A stretch of DNA of 5,110 nucleotides from Clostridia bacterium (GTDB lineage: Bacteria > Bacillota > Clostridia > Peptostreptococcales > Anaerovoracaceae). The notes beneath the pieces were generated by a model. The model was given only the letters and a program-made list of their open reading frames with translations. It had not been told where the DNA came from and did no database searches. The position numbers and the translations under genes were made by a program. The stretch covers positions 1 through 5,110 of the forward strand of contig CAAEEE010000104.1 of NCBI GenBank assembly GCA_900754805.1. Reading direction: 5' to 3'. Below, one piece after another: positions 1 through 5,110 of this stretch (its first letter is position 1; each line of letters starts with the position of its first letter).

Positions 1-29
1 ATAGGTTTTACGGAAGCTCTAACTTTCAT
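1..29 (-). CDS. rpmJ: 50S ribosomal protein bL36, N-terminal fragment (runs off window)
   Basis: Partial gene: only the first nine codons and two bases are inside the window, reading MKVRASVKP on the minus strand from an ATG at 29-27. This is the characteristic start of bL36, a very small (about 37 residues) zinc-ribbon protein of the large subunit; its cysteines would lie beyond the window edge and cannot be checked. The position directly downstream of infA is the standard one in Bacillota, which supports the call despite the short fragment. The ribosome binding site AGGAGG (42-37) overlaps the infA stop codon and sits 7 nt from the ATG, so translation is probably coupled to infA. Confidence 0.88.
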
Positions 30-35
30 AAATTT

Positions 36-43
36 CCCTCCTA
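36..43 (-). promoter_or_regulatory. Fused stop/Shine-Dalgarno TAGGAGGG, infA-rpmJ
   Basis: The infA stop TAG (43-41) begins AGGAGGG, with the rpmJ ATG at 29. This is the fourth junction in the window built in this way, and has the shortest spacer (7 nt after AGGAGG). Confidence 0.85.
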
Positions 44-262
44 ACCTTTATCTCTCCATATGATTCTTCCTCTGGCAAGATCGTACGGTGAAAGTTCAAC
101 CTTTACCTTATCTCCCGGAAGAATTCTGATATAATTCATTCTGATTTTTCCTGAAATGTGTGCAAGCACCTCGAAACCGTTGTCTAATTTAACTTTGAAC
201 ATTGCATTCGGCTGTGCATCGACAACTGTTCCCATTGCTTCAATGACGTCTTTTTTCGCCAT
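41..262 (-). CDS. infA: Translation initiation factor IF-1
   Basis: Encodes a 73-residue cytoplasmic protein, the usual IF-1 length (about 72). IF-1 binds the A site of the 30S subunit and works with IF-2 and IF-3 during start-codon selection. The single S1-like OB fold spans nearly the whole chain; family motifs are PNAMFKV (18-24), LAHISGKIR (33-41), IRILPGD (45-51) and [10 protein letters not shown] (58-67). The ATG at 262-260 is preceded by AAGGAG (276-271) with an 8-nt spacer. It follows map by 21 nt, the longest gap in the window, and is followed by rpmJ after 11 nt. An out-of-frame ATG at 270-268 lies directly against the SD and is unlikely to be used. The C-terminal tail IIWRDKG differs slightly from the common IIxRxK ending but is not unusual in length. 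Confidence 0.98.
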   Translation of the reverse strand: MAKKDVIEAMGTVVDAQPNAMFKVKLDNGFEVLAHISGKIRMNYIRILPGDKVKVELSPYDLARGRIIWRDKG

Positions 263-270
263 AAATACAT

Positions 271-276
271 CTCCTT
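271..276 (-). promoter_or_regulatory. Ribosome binding site of infA
   Basis: AAGGAG lies in the 21-nt map-infA gap, with an 8-nt spacer to the ATG at 262. It is well separated from the map stop (286-284), so infA can recruit ribosomes independently of map. Confidence 0.8.
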
Positions 277-283
277 CTACTCT

Positions 284-1030
284 TTACAAGGTAAGCAATT
301 CCGGCTCACCATCCGTGATAACAACTGTGTTTTCATAATGTGCGGCAAGACCTCCGTCCAGCGTTACCGCTGTCCAGTCGTCTTCAAGGATATCAACTTC
401 CCAAGTGCCCTGCGTAATCATGGGCTCAATAGCAAGCGTCATACCCGGCTGAAGTCTCGGTCCTTTCCCCGCTTTCCCTACATTTGGAATCTGCGGGTCT
501 TCATGCATTTCACTCCCGATTCCGTGTCCGACGAAGTCACGAATCACTCCGAAGCCTTCGCCTTCTACAGTTTGCTGAATTGCATGGGAAATATCCTGCA
601 GTCTGTATCCCGGCTTCGCAAAAGCAATTCCGTTAAAGAAAGCTCTTTCTGCCGTTTCAATGAGGTGCGCCGCTTCCGGGCTGACCTGACCTACAGGGTA
701 AGTCCTTGCAGCATCCGCCATATAGCCTTTATATTCAACTACAAGGTCACAGCTTACAATATCGCCTTCTTTTAGATGGCGCTTCTTGCTCGGAATTCCA
801 TGAACCACCTCATCGTTTATGGAAACACATACGCTGGCAGGATAACCGCAGTATCCTTTTTCCGCTGCGGTCATGCCATGCTCACGCACTGTTTTCTCAA
901 CAAAACGATCAATCTCCAGTGTAGATATGCCGGGCTTTATAAGGTCTTTCAAATCCCGAAGGATCTGTCCGCAGACCTTTCCTGCCTCACGCATGAGATC
1001 CAGTTCTTGTTTCGATTTGATGATGATCAT
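284..1030 (-). CDS. map: Methionine aminopeptidase, type I
   Basis: A 248-residue cytoplasmic metalloenzyme that removes the initiator methionine from new proteins when residue 2 is small. The length and the absence of the type II insertion or any N-terminal extension make it a plain bacterial type I (MetAP1a) enzyme. The five metal ligands of the pita-bread fold are all visible: D95, D106, H169 (in FVGHGIG), E202 (in AIEPM) and E233 (in HYENT). The catalytic histidines matching E. coli H79 and H178 are H77 (VVHGIP) and H176 (MHEDP). Around D106 the motif is GYMADAART rather than the commoner GYHGD, and a cysteine (C94) precedes ligand D95. The ATG lies 2 nt after the adk stop, with a weak SD (AGGTGA) inside adk, so translation is likely coupled. 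adk-map adjacency is typical of Bacillota spc operons. Confidence 0.98.
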   Translation of the reverse strand: MIIIKSKQELDLMREAGKVCGQILRDLKDLIKPGISTLEIDRFVEKTVREHGMTAAEKGYCGYPASVCVSINDEVVHGIPSKKRHLKEGDIVSCDLVVEYKGYMADAARTYPVGQVSPEAAHLIETAERAFFNGIAFAKPGYRLQDISHAIQQTVEGEGFGVIRDFVGHGIGSEMHEDPQIPNVGKAGKGPRLQPGMTLAIEPMITQGTWEVDILEDDWTAVTLDGGLAAHYENTVVITDGEPELLTL

Positions 1031-1032
1031 TA

Positions 1033-1680
1033 CTATTCACCTAAAGCTTTTACGATGTCAGCAAATACATTGTCTAATCCGGTACTACCGTCGATATGCG
1101 CAATGTTTCCTGCCTTTTCATAATACTCGATGAGAGGCATTGTCTGTGCTTCATAAACGTCGATTCTGTTCGTAACTGTTTCCGGATTGTCATCCGCTCT
1201 CTGAATCAGTTCTCCGCCGCAGTAATCGCAAATGCCTTCTTTTTTAGGAGGAATGTTTACTACATGGAAGCTTGCTCCGCATGCCTTGCATACTCTTCTT
1301 CCTGTAAGTCTTGTAATCAACTCGTCCTTTTCTACCGCGATGTCCAAAACCTTGTCAATCTTGGAATCGTGTGCAGCTAAGAATTCATCCAGCTTTTCAG
1401 CCTGGTAAACGGTTCTTGGGAATCCATCAAGCAGGAATCCGTTCTTGCAGTCGTCTTCAAGAAGTCTGGTCGTTGCGATTTCGATTACTAAATCGTCCGG
1501 AACAAGTTCGCCCTTGTTCATGTACTCCTGTGCTTTCTTGCCGAGTTCCGTTCCTTTTTTTATGTTTTCTCTAAAGATGTCTCCGGTTGAAATGTGTGGA
1601 ATCCCATATTTTTCAACTATCTTAACTGCCTGGGTTCCTTTTCCTGCTCCGGGAGGCCCTAATAATATAGTTCTAAGCAT
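1033..1680 (-). CDS. adk: Adenylate kinase, long form with zinc-type lid
   Basis: Catalyses AMP + ATP = 2 ADP in the cytoplasm. From the preferred start the protein has 215 residues, normal for the long-lid form. It shows the P-loop GPPGAGKGT (8-16), the AMP-binding STGD (31-34), DGFPRT (85-90), and the lid with ADDNPETV (162-169) and R172. The lid carries four cysteines, C131-x2-C134 and C151-x2-C154, the structural zinc site typical of Gram-positive enzymes. Two in-frame ATGs exist, at 1689 and 1680. I choose 1680: the SD-like GGGAG (1694-1690) touches the first ATG but lies 9 nt from the second, the spacing seen elsewhere in this operon, and MLRTILLGPPGAGKG is the usual family N-terminus. 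The longer option adds only MST. It follows secY by 17 nt and precedes map by 2 nt. The identification is near certain; the start is probable. Confidence 0.97.
   Translation of the reverse strand: MLRTILLGPPGAGKGTQAVKIVEKYGIPHISTGDIFRENIKKGTELGKKAQEYMNKGELVPDDLVIEIATTRLLEDDCKNGFLLDGFPRTVYQAEKLDEFLAAHDSKIDKVLDIAVEKDELITRLTGRRVCKACGASFHVVNIPPKKEGICDYCGGELIQRADDNPETVTNRIDVYEAQTMPLIEYYEKAGNIAHIDGSTGLDNVFADIVKALGE
1037..1042 (-). promoter_or_regulatory. Weak ribosome binding site of map inside the end of adk
   Basis: AGGTGA is contained in the last codons of adk (Leu-Gly-Glu), before the TAG stop. The AGG core is 9 nt from the map ATG, with two bases between stop and start. It is the weakest SD match in the window, so map expression may depend on ribosomes arriving from adk. 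Confidence 0.65.
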
Positions 1681-1689
1681 TGTACTCAT

Positions 1690-1694
1690 CTCCC
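1690..1694 (-). promoter_or_regulatory. Ribosome binding site that decides the adk start
   Basis: GGGAG (within AGAGGGAG) follows the secY TAA. It abuts the first in-frame ATG (1689) and lies 9 nt from the second (1680). Only the second gives a workable spacer, equal to that of most other genes here. It is an imperfect SD, weaker than those of the ribosomal protein genes. Confidence 0.75.
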
Positions 1695-1697
1695 TCT

Positions 1698-2987
1698 TTA
1701 CTTTAAGAAACCTTGATAATTTCTCATGAGCATCTGGTTTTCAAGTTGTCTTACTGTGTCAAGTGCAACACCGACAGCGATAAGAAGCGATGTTCCGCCG
1801 AAGTGGATTCCCTTGAGTGTCGGCACCAGTACTCCGATGATAGTCGGCAGTGTCGCGATAAGCGCAAGGAAAATAGCTCCGACGATTGTAACTCTTGACA
1901 TTACTTTATTCAAATAATCTTCTGTCGCTTTACCAGGTCTGATTCCCGGAATGAATCCGCCGTTTGCTTTCATATTGTTCGCAACTTCATTCGGGTTGAA
2001 AGTGATGCCCGTATAGAAGTAAGTGAAGAATATAATCAGGATTACGTTTAAAACGCCGTAAACCCATACGCCCGGATTTCCTGAAGGTGACAGCCACTTC
2101 GTAACCCATACACTGAATCCGTTGTCCTGAGACAGGAAGTATGTGATCGTCAGTGGGAACTGCAACAGGGATAACGCGAAGATGATAGGAATTACGCCGG
2201 CCTGGTTAACCTTAATAGGAATATGCGTTGACTGTCCGCCGTACATCTTTCTTCCTACGACTCTCTTTGCATACTGTACAGGGATTCTTCTCTGTCCTTC
2301 CTGGATGAGAACAACGCCTGCTGTTACAAGTACTGCAGCGACGATGAAAAGGATGATAGTCACCAGCGAGATTCCGCCGTCTCCGTAAAGTGTCGAAATG
2401 CTTCTGATTCCGCTTGGAATTCTTGCAACGATACCGCCGAAGATGAGCAGGGAAATACCGTTTCCGATGCCCTTATCATTAATCAATTCGCCGAGCCACA
2501 TCAGGAATGCGGTTCCTGCTGTCAGTACTAAAATTACTACGATTACAGAAAATGCGCTTCTGTCTACAACAGCTTTTCTGAAGAGACCTACCGTAAGACC
2601 AATTGCCTGGATTAAAGCCAGTACAACGGTCATATAACGGGTAATCTGCGCCATTTTCTTTCTGCCTTCCATGCCTTCCTTCGCAAGTCGTTCAAAATAC
2701 GGGAATGCAATGGTAAGCAGTTGAACGATGATGGATGCAGTGATGTATGGTGTAATACTCAATGCAAAAATCGTGAAGTTACTGAATGAACCTCCGGAGA
2801 ACAAATCGAACAAATCGAAGAGTCCTGTTTCGCCGGAGAACATGTCAGCAAGCACACTTCTGTTAATGTTTGGTACCGGAATATTGGATCCGATTCGGAA
2901 CACTACCAGCATCAGCAGCGTAAAAATCATTTTGCTTCTGATTTCCGCAACCTTCCATGCTTGAGCAACTGTCTTTAACATACCCAT
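1698..2987 (-). CDS. secY: Protein translocase subunit SecY
   Basis: A 429-residue polytopic membrane protein, the pore of the SecYEG channel through which unfolded precursors pass and membrane proteins are inserted, with SecA or the ribosome on the cytosolic side. The chain fits the usual ten-helix plan, with hydrophobic stretches beginning at about residues 20, 70, 118, 145, 175, 207, 262, 307, 367 and 398. Family signatures are SITPYITASIIVQLL (77-91) and WLGELINDKGIGNGIS (164-179). The cytosolic loops that contact SecA and the ribosome are present: GQRRIPVQYAKR (231-242), and FNPNEVANN plus FIPGIRPGKAT (330-354). The ATG is 1 nt beyond the rplO stop, and its SD, GAGGTGA, lies inside rplO, so coupling is expected. 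A second in-frame ATG at 2981 is 15 nt from that SD and less favoured. No truncation or frameshift is seen. Confidence 0.99.
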   Translation of the reverse strand: MGMLKTVAQAWKVAEIRSKMIFTLLMLVVFRIGSNIPVPNINRSVLADMFSGETGLFDLFDLFSGGSFSNFTIFALSITPYITASIIVQLLTIAFPYFERLAKEGMEGRKKMAQITRYMTVVLALIQAIGLTVGLFRKAVVDRSAFSVIVVILVLTAGTAFLMWLGELINDKGIGNGISLLIFGGIVARIPSGIRSISTLYGDGGISLVTIILFIVAAVLVTAGVVLIQEGQRRIPVQYAKRVVGRKMYGGQSTHIPIKVNQAGVIPIIFALSLLQFPLTITYFLSQDNGFSVWVTKWLSPSGNPGVWVYGVLNVILIIFFTYFYTGITFNPNEVANNMKANGGFIPGIRPGKATEDYLNKVMSRVTIVGAIFLALIATLPTIIGVLVPTLKGIHFGGTSLLIAVGVALDTVRQLENQMLMRNYQGFLK

Positions 2988-2988
2988 A

Positions 2989-3429
2989 CTAAATCACCTC
3001 TGCCTTTCCTCCAGCAGCTTCAATCTTTTCTGCGGCAGTCTTGCTGAATTTGTCTGCCTGAACTGTTAATGCAACCTTAAGTTCTCCTTCGCCGAGAATC
3101 TTAATGCCGTCTTTTACCTGCTTAACAACTCCTGCTTCTTCAAGCAACGCCTGGTTTACAACTGTTCCTGCTTCAAACTTATTCAAGTCATCAACATTAA
3201 CGATTGTATATTCGGTTCCCCAAATGTTTGTGAAACCTCTCTTAGGTAATCTTCTGTATAAAGGCATCTGGCCACCTTCGAATCCGAGACGAACACCGCC
3301 ACCGGATCTGGATTTCTGACCATTCATACCTCTGCCGCCTGTCGTACCTTGTCCGGTAGCGTGACCGCGGCCTCTTCTCTTGCGTTCCTTCGTGGAACCC
3401 GGTACTGCTCTTAATTCATGTAATTTCAT
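2989..3429 (-). CDS. rplO: 50S ribosomal protein uL15
   Basis: A 146-residue large-subunit protein that binds 23S rRNA late in 50S assembly. The N-terminal half is the typical extended, basic and glycine-rich arm: [15 protein letters not shown] (14-28), [16 protein letters not shown] (30-45), then [18 protein letters not shown] (49-66), which is diagnostic of uL15. The C-terminal half is the globular domain, with [21 protein letters not shown] at about 112-132. The length matches the family (about 144-147). The ATG at 3429-3427 is preceded by AGGAGGTG (3444-3437) with a 9-nt spacer, and this SD overlaps the rpmD stop. Its own last codons carry the SD for secY, so the 3' end of rplO does double duty. 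Position between rpmD and secY is the conserved one. Confidence 0.99.
   Translation of the reverse strand: MKLHELRAVPGSTKERKRRGRGHATGQGTTGGRGMNGQKSRSGGGVRLGFEGGQMPLYRRLPKRGFTNIWGTEYTIVNVDDLNKFEAGTVVNQALLEEAGVVKQVKDGIKILGEGELKVALTVQADKFSKTAAEKIEAAGGKAEVI
2994..3000 (-). promoter_or_regulatory. Ribosome binding site of secY inside the end of rplO
   Basis: GAGGTGA is formed by the codons for the last residues of uL15 (Glu-Val-Ile), ahead of the TAG stop. It lies 9 nt before the secY ATG at 2987, with only one base between stop and start. This spacing selects the ATG at 2987 over the in-frame ATG at 2981, and the arrangement suggests secY is translated by ribosomes finishing rplO. Confidence 0.8.
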
Positions 3430-3436
3430 CTAAGCG

Positions 3437-3445
3437 CACCTCCTA
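3437..3445 (-). promoter_or_regulatory. Fused stop/Shine-Dalgarno TAGGAGGTG, rpmD-rplO
   Basis: The rpmD stop TAG (3445-3443) is the start of AGGAGGTG, an extended match to the anti-SD sequence of 16S rRNA and the longest SD match in the window. The spacer to the rplO ATG is 9 nt. Confidence 0.85.
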
Positions 3446-3625
3446 TACTTCTTCGACAGTTACAAGATGGGACACCTTAGCTACTGCGCCGCGAGTCTGC
3501 GGTGTGTCTGCTAATTCTACTGAGTGGTGCATCTTTCTGAGTCCTAACGCTTCAACAACTTTTCTCTGTTTAGGGGAAGCGCCAATTGTGCTCTTTGTTA
3601 AAGTGATTTTAATCATTTTTGCCAT
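3443..3625 (-). CDS. rpmD: 50S ribosomal protein uL30
   Basis: A 60-residue large-subunit protein, normal for bacterial uL30 (about 59-60). The small ferredoxin-like fold is recognised from [11 protein letters not shown] (5-15), the conserved [14 protein letters not shown] (18-31) and the tail VSHLVTVEE (51-59). The ATG at 3625 is preceded by AGGAGG (3640-3635) with a 9-nt spacer; another in-frame ATG at codon 4 (MIKITL, a common family start) is 18 nt from the SD and so less likely. The SD overlaps the rpsE stop codon, and the gene's own stop overlaps the rplO SD, so it sits between two fused stop/SD junctions. Its place between rpsE and rplO is the conserved one. Confidence 0.98.
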   Translation of the reverse strand: MAKMIKITLTKSTIGASPKQRKVVEALGLRKMHHSVELADTPQTRGAVAKVSHLVTVEEV

Positions 3626-3634
3626 GTCGCATAT

Positions 3635-3641
3635 CCTCCTA
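3635..3641 (-). promoter_or_regulatory. Fused stop/Shine-Dalgarno TAGGAGG, rpsE-rpmD
   Basis: The rpsE stop TAG (3641-3639) runs directly into GAGG to form AGGAGG, 9 nt before the rpmD ATG. Termination and initiation sites overlap, consistent with coupled translation of these two ribosomal genes. Confidence 0.85.
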
Positions 3642-4142
3642 TCCTAAGATTTCTTCTTTTGTTTTACCTCTGAGCTTAGCAACCTTTTCTACAGTCATCA
3701 TACCCTTTAAGCCTTCCAATGTTGCGTAAGCCATGTTTCCTGTATTGTTGGAGCCGATGGATTTCGCTCTTACGTCTTTGATACCTGCAGCTTCAAGAAC
3801 CGTACGAACGGATGAACCTGCGATAACTCCGGTACCTTGTGCAGCCGGCATGATGAGAACTCTGCCTGCGCCGAAAACGCCTAAGTTTCTGTGAGGTACT
3901 GTTGTTCCTACTGTCGGAACATATATTAAATTCTTCTTTGCATCTTCTTCAGCTTTTCTTACAGCTTCAGGAATTTCCTGAGACTTGCCAAGACCAACGC
4001 CTACATATCCATTGCCGTCGCCGACTACGACAGTTACGCTGAATCTCATGTTTCTACCGCCTTTAACAGTTTTCGCTACTCTTCTGATATTAACGATAGT
4101 TGACTTTAAATCAAGCTTGGATGCATCAACGATATTACGCAT
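3639..4142 (-). CDS. rpsE: 30S ribosomal protein uS5
   Basis: A 167-residue small-subunit protein near the mRNA entry region, involved in translational accuracy and in helicase activity at the entry pore (family knowledge). The N-terminal double-stranded-RNA-binding-like domain includes [15 protein letters not shown] (20-34), whose loop is where spectinomycin-resistance changes occur in other bacteria; the loop looks normal here. It continues with [27 protein letters not shown] (38-64). The C-terminal domain has [19 protein letters not shown] (82-100), [15 protein letters not shown] (103-117) and the signature SIGSNNTGN (128-136). The length is typical. The ATG at 4142 is preceded by AGGAGG (4157-4152) with a 9-nt spacer. 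It follows rplR by 16 nt. Confidence 0.99.
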   Translation of the reverse strand: MRNIVDASKLDLKSTIVNIRRVAKTVKGGRNMRFSVTVVVGDGNGYVGVGLGKSQEIPEAVRKAEEDAKKNLIYVPTVGTTVPHRNLGVFGAGRVLIMPAAQGTGVIAGSSVRTVLEAAGIKDVRAKSIGSNNTGNMAYATLEGLKGMMTVEKVAKLRGKTKEEILG

Positions 4143-4151
4143 TCCTTTTTT

Positions 4152-4157
4152 CCTCCT
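4152..4157 (-). promoter_or_regulatory. Ribosome binding site of rpsE
   Basis: AGGAGG on the minus strand, 9 nt before the rpsE ATG, just after the rplR TAA. A purine-rich spacer (AAAAAAGGA) contains a second AGGA that abuts the ATG and is too close to act as the SD. Confidence 0.85.
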
Positions 4158-4158
4158 G

Positions 4159-4524
4159 TTAGAATTTTAATCCTGCTTCACGAGCGCCTGCTGCGAGTTC
4201 CGCAACTCTTCCGTGGTATAAGAATCCGCCTCTGTCGAAGCAAACTTCTTCAATACCTTTTGCTAATGCTCTCTTTGCAAGGGCTTCGCCGACCTTTTTA
4301 GCTGCTTCTTTGTTACCGCCGTAACCGATTTCGCCTTTCAGCTCTTTATCGAGTGAGGACGCTGCTACTAAAGTAACTCCGTTTACATCGTCAATCACCT
4401 GTGCGGAGATGTTCTTGTTTGATCTGTAAACGCAAAGTCTTGGTCTTTCAGGAGTTCCAAAAAGGTTTTTTCTTACTCTTGCGTGTCTTTTCACACGCTT
4501 GTCATTTCTGCTTACATTTGCCAT
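4159..4524 (-). CDS. rplR: 50S ribosomal protein uL18
   Basis: A 121-residue protein of the central protuberance that binds 5S rRNA together with uL5. The basic N-terminus ([15 protein letters not shown], 6-20) and [23 protein letters not shown] (24-46) are typical, as are the helix [16 protein letters not shown] (71-86) and the diagnostic C-terminal [12 protein letters not shown] (96-107) followed by [11 protein letters not shown] to the end. The length is normal for the bacterial form. The ATG at 4524 has an AAGGAG SD (4539-4534) with a 9-nt spacer. It lies 20 nt downstream of rplF and 16 nt upstream of rpsE, in the conserved order. Confidence 0.99.
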   Translation of the reverse strand: MANVSRNDKRVKRHARVRKNLFGTPERPRLCVYRSNKNISAQVIDDVNGVTLVAASSLDKELKGEIGYGGNKEAAKKVGEALAKRALAKGIEEVCFDRGGFLYHGRVAELAAGAREAGLKF

Positions 4525-4533
4525 TTTACTTCA

Positions 4534-4539
4534 CTCCTT
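4534..4539 (-). promoter_or_regulatory. Ribosome binding site of rplR
   Basis: AAGGAG lies in the 20-nt gap after the rplF stop, 9 nt before the ATG at 4524. It is a free-standing SD that does not overlap the upstream stop, unlike several of its neighbours. Confidence 0.8.
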
Positions 4540-4544
4540 TCCCC

Positions 4545-5087
4545 TTATTTAGCGCCTGTCTTGCCTTCTTTTCTGCGAATAACTTCATCAACATACTTGA
4601 TACCTTTGCCCTTGTAAGGTTCCGGTCTTCTCCATGCTCTGATGTTCGCCGCATAATTGCCGACAACAGCCTTATTGATACCCTTTACAACAACTTCTGT
4701 AGCAGAAGTACATTCTGTTGTGATTCCTTCAGGATCCTTTAATTCTACAGGATGGGAGTATCCAAGGTTCATTACTAAAGTATCGCCCTTCTTTTCAGCC
4801 TTGTAACCAACGCCTACGAGCTGGAGCTTCTTTTCGAATCCCTGAGTAACGCCAACCACCATATTATTGATTAAAGTTCTTGCAAGACCGTGCTGAGATC
4901 TTTCTTCTCTTGCATCGGATGCTCTTGTAACGAGCACTTCGCCTTCGCCTACTTCAACCTTGATTAATTTACTGATTTGTTCTGATAATTGTCCTTTCGG
5001 GCCTTTTACTGCAACTACGTTATTCGCATCTACAGTAACTTCTACGCCGGCAGGAACAACTACAGGTTTCTTACCTATTCTTGACAT
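4545..5087 (-). CDS. rplF: 50S ribosomal protein uL6
   Basis: A 180-residue large-subunit protein located near the factor-binding site and the sarcin-ricin loop, made of two repeated alpha/beta domains. Recognised by the N-terminus [17 protein letters not shown] (1-17), VKGPKGQLS (27-35), [32 protein letters not shown] (66-97) and the bacterial uL6 signature [13 protein letters not shown] (153-165). The length matches the family (about 177-180). The ATG at 5087 is preceded by AGGAGG (5101-5096) with an 8-nt spacer, and that SD overlaps the stop codon of the preceding gene, apparently rpsH. The gene ends 20 nt before rplR. Confidence 0.99.
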   Translation of the reverse strand: MSRIGKKPVVVPAGVEVTVDANNVVAVKGPKGQLSEQISKLIKVEVGEGEVLVTRASDAREERSQHGLARTLINNMVVGVTQGFEKKLQLVGVGYKAEKKGDTLVMNLGYSHPVELKDPEGITTECTSATEVVVKGINKAVVGNYAANIRAWRRPEPYKGKGIKYVDEVIRRKEGKTGAK

Positions 5088-5095
5088 TTTTCGTT

Positions 5096-5102
5096 CCTCC
5101 TA
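5096..5102 (-). promoter_or_regulatory. Fused stop/Shine-Dalgarno TAGGAGG, rpsH-rplF
   Basis: The minus strand reads TAGGAGG: the stop of the upstream frame (5102-5100) supplies the first bases of a near-perfect SD. The ATG of rplF follows after an 8-nt spacer. A terminating ribosome would sit on the binding site of the next gene, which favours reinitiation. Confidence 0.8.
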
Positions 5103-5110
5103 CCATACAT
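5100..5110 (-). CDS. rpsH: 30S ribosomal protein uS8, last codons (runs off window)
   Basis: Only eleven bases are present. On the minus strand they read AT GTA TGG TAG, giving (x)-Val-Trp-stop, where x ends in AT and would be Tyr if the missing base is T. Many bacterial uS8 proteins end in YVW or a close variant, and rpsH is the gene normally found directly upstream of rplF. The call rests on this tail plus gene order and cannot be proven from so few bases. The TAG stop (5102-5100) is fused with the rplF Shine-Dalgarno. Confidence 0.7.

Noticed and set aside
255..300. Possible internal promoter before infA (TTGTAA followed by TATTTA on the minus strand)
   Set aside because: The putative -10 would overlap the infA start codon, leaving no 5' leader for the SD. 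No better -35/-10 pair is evident at the end of map.
338..775. Open frame of 145 codons on the plus strand, opposite map (with another at 776-1123)
   Set aside because: It lies wholly antisense to map, which has complete catalytic residues. Its translation has no recognisable family character and no SD was seen. It is a shadow of the coding strand.
2979..2981. Alternative secY start at the second ATG (MLKTVAQAWK)
   Set aside because: The family N-terminus would tolerate it, but the SD is 15 nt away, against 9 nt for the ATG at 2987.
3609..3632. Upstream out-of-frame ATG before rpmD opening a seven-codon mini-ORF (ATG CGA CAT GGC AAA AAT GAT TAA)
   Set aside because: This ATG is only 2 nt from the AGGAGG core, too close for normal initiation, and the peptide has no sign of function. 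It is probably a by-product of the spacer sequence.
4401..4742. Plus-strand frame of 113 codons spanning the rplR-rplF junction
   Set aside because: It is antisense to two certain ribosomal protein genes and has a Cys/Phe/Ser/Arg-rich composition typical of reverse-strand readings of lysine- and glutamate-rich genes. No independent support.
1..5110. Terminators, RNA genes, repeats, mobile elements or a hidden accessory system
   Set aside because: The gaps between genes are 1 to 21 nt and are filled by stop codons and ribosome binding sites. I saw no inverted repeat followed by a T-run, no tRNA-like or rRNA sequence, and no repeated units. All coding space belongs to conserved housekeeping genes.

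Overview
The window is a continuous, tightly packed piece of the bacterial spc ribosomal-protein operon, read entirely on the minus strand. In transcription order (high to low coordinates) it holds the last codons of rpsH (uS8), then rplF (uL6), rplR (uL18), rpsE (uS5), rpmD (uL30), rplO (uL15), secY, adk, map, infA, and the first nine codons of rpmJ (bL36). All nine complete genes are intact, of normal length for their families, and carry the expected signature residues. No gap between genes exceeds 21 nt, so there is no room for an additional gene, a promoter region or a terminator between them. I found no RNA gene, mobile element, repeat array or CRISPR.

The order secY-adk-map-infA-rpmJ, the strong AGGAGG-type ribosome binding sites and the four-cysteine zinc lid of adenylate kinase point to a Bacillota (Firmicutes) genome, most likely a member of the Clostridia of moderate G+C. 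The class-level placement is an inference from protein style and cannot be fixed without a database search.

The genes supply the large subunit (uL6, uL18, uL30, uL15, bL36), the small subunit (uS8, uS5), the initiation factor IF-1, the central pore of the Sec translocon, the enzyme that regenerates ADP from AMP and ATP, and the enzyme that removes the initiator methionine. Co-transcription links ribosome assembly, protein export and N-terminal processing.

This is a housekeeping region and I see no undescribed system in it. The details worth recording concern gene junctions: four junctions fuse the upstream TAG stop with the next Shine-Dalgarno (TAGGAGG), amber is the commonest stop, SD-to-start spacers are almost uniform at 8-9 nt (which decides the adk start), and the KOW-domain gene often found between map and infA in Bacillota is absent.
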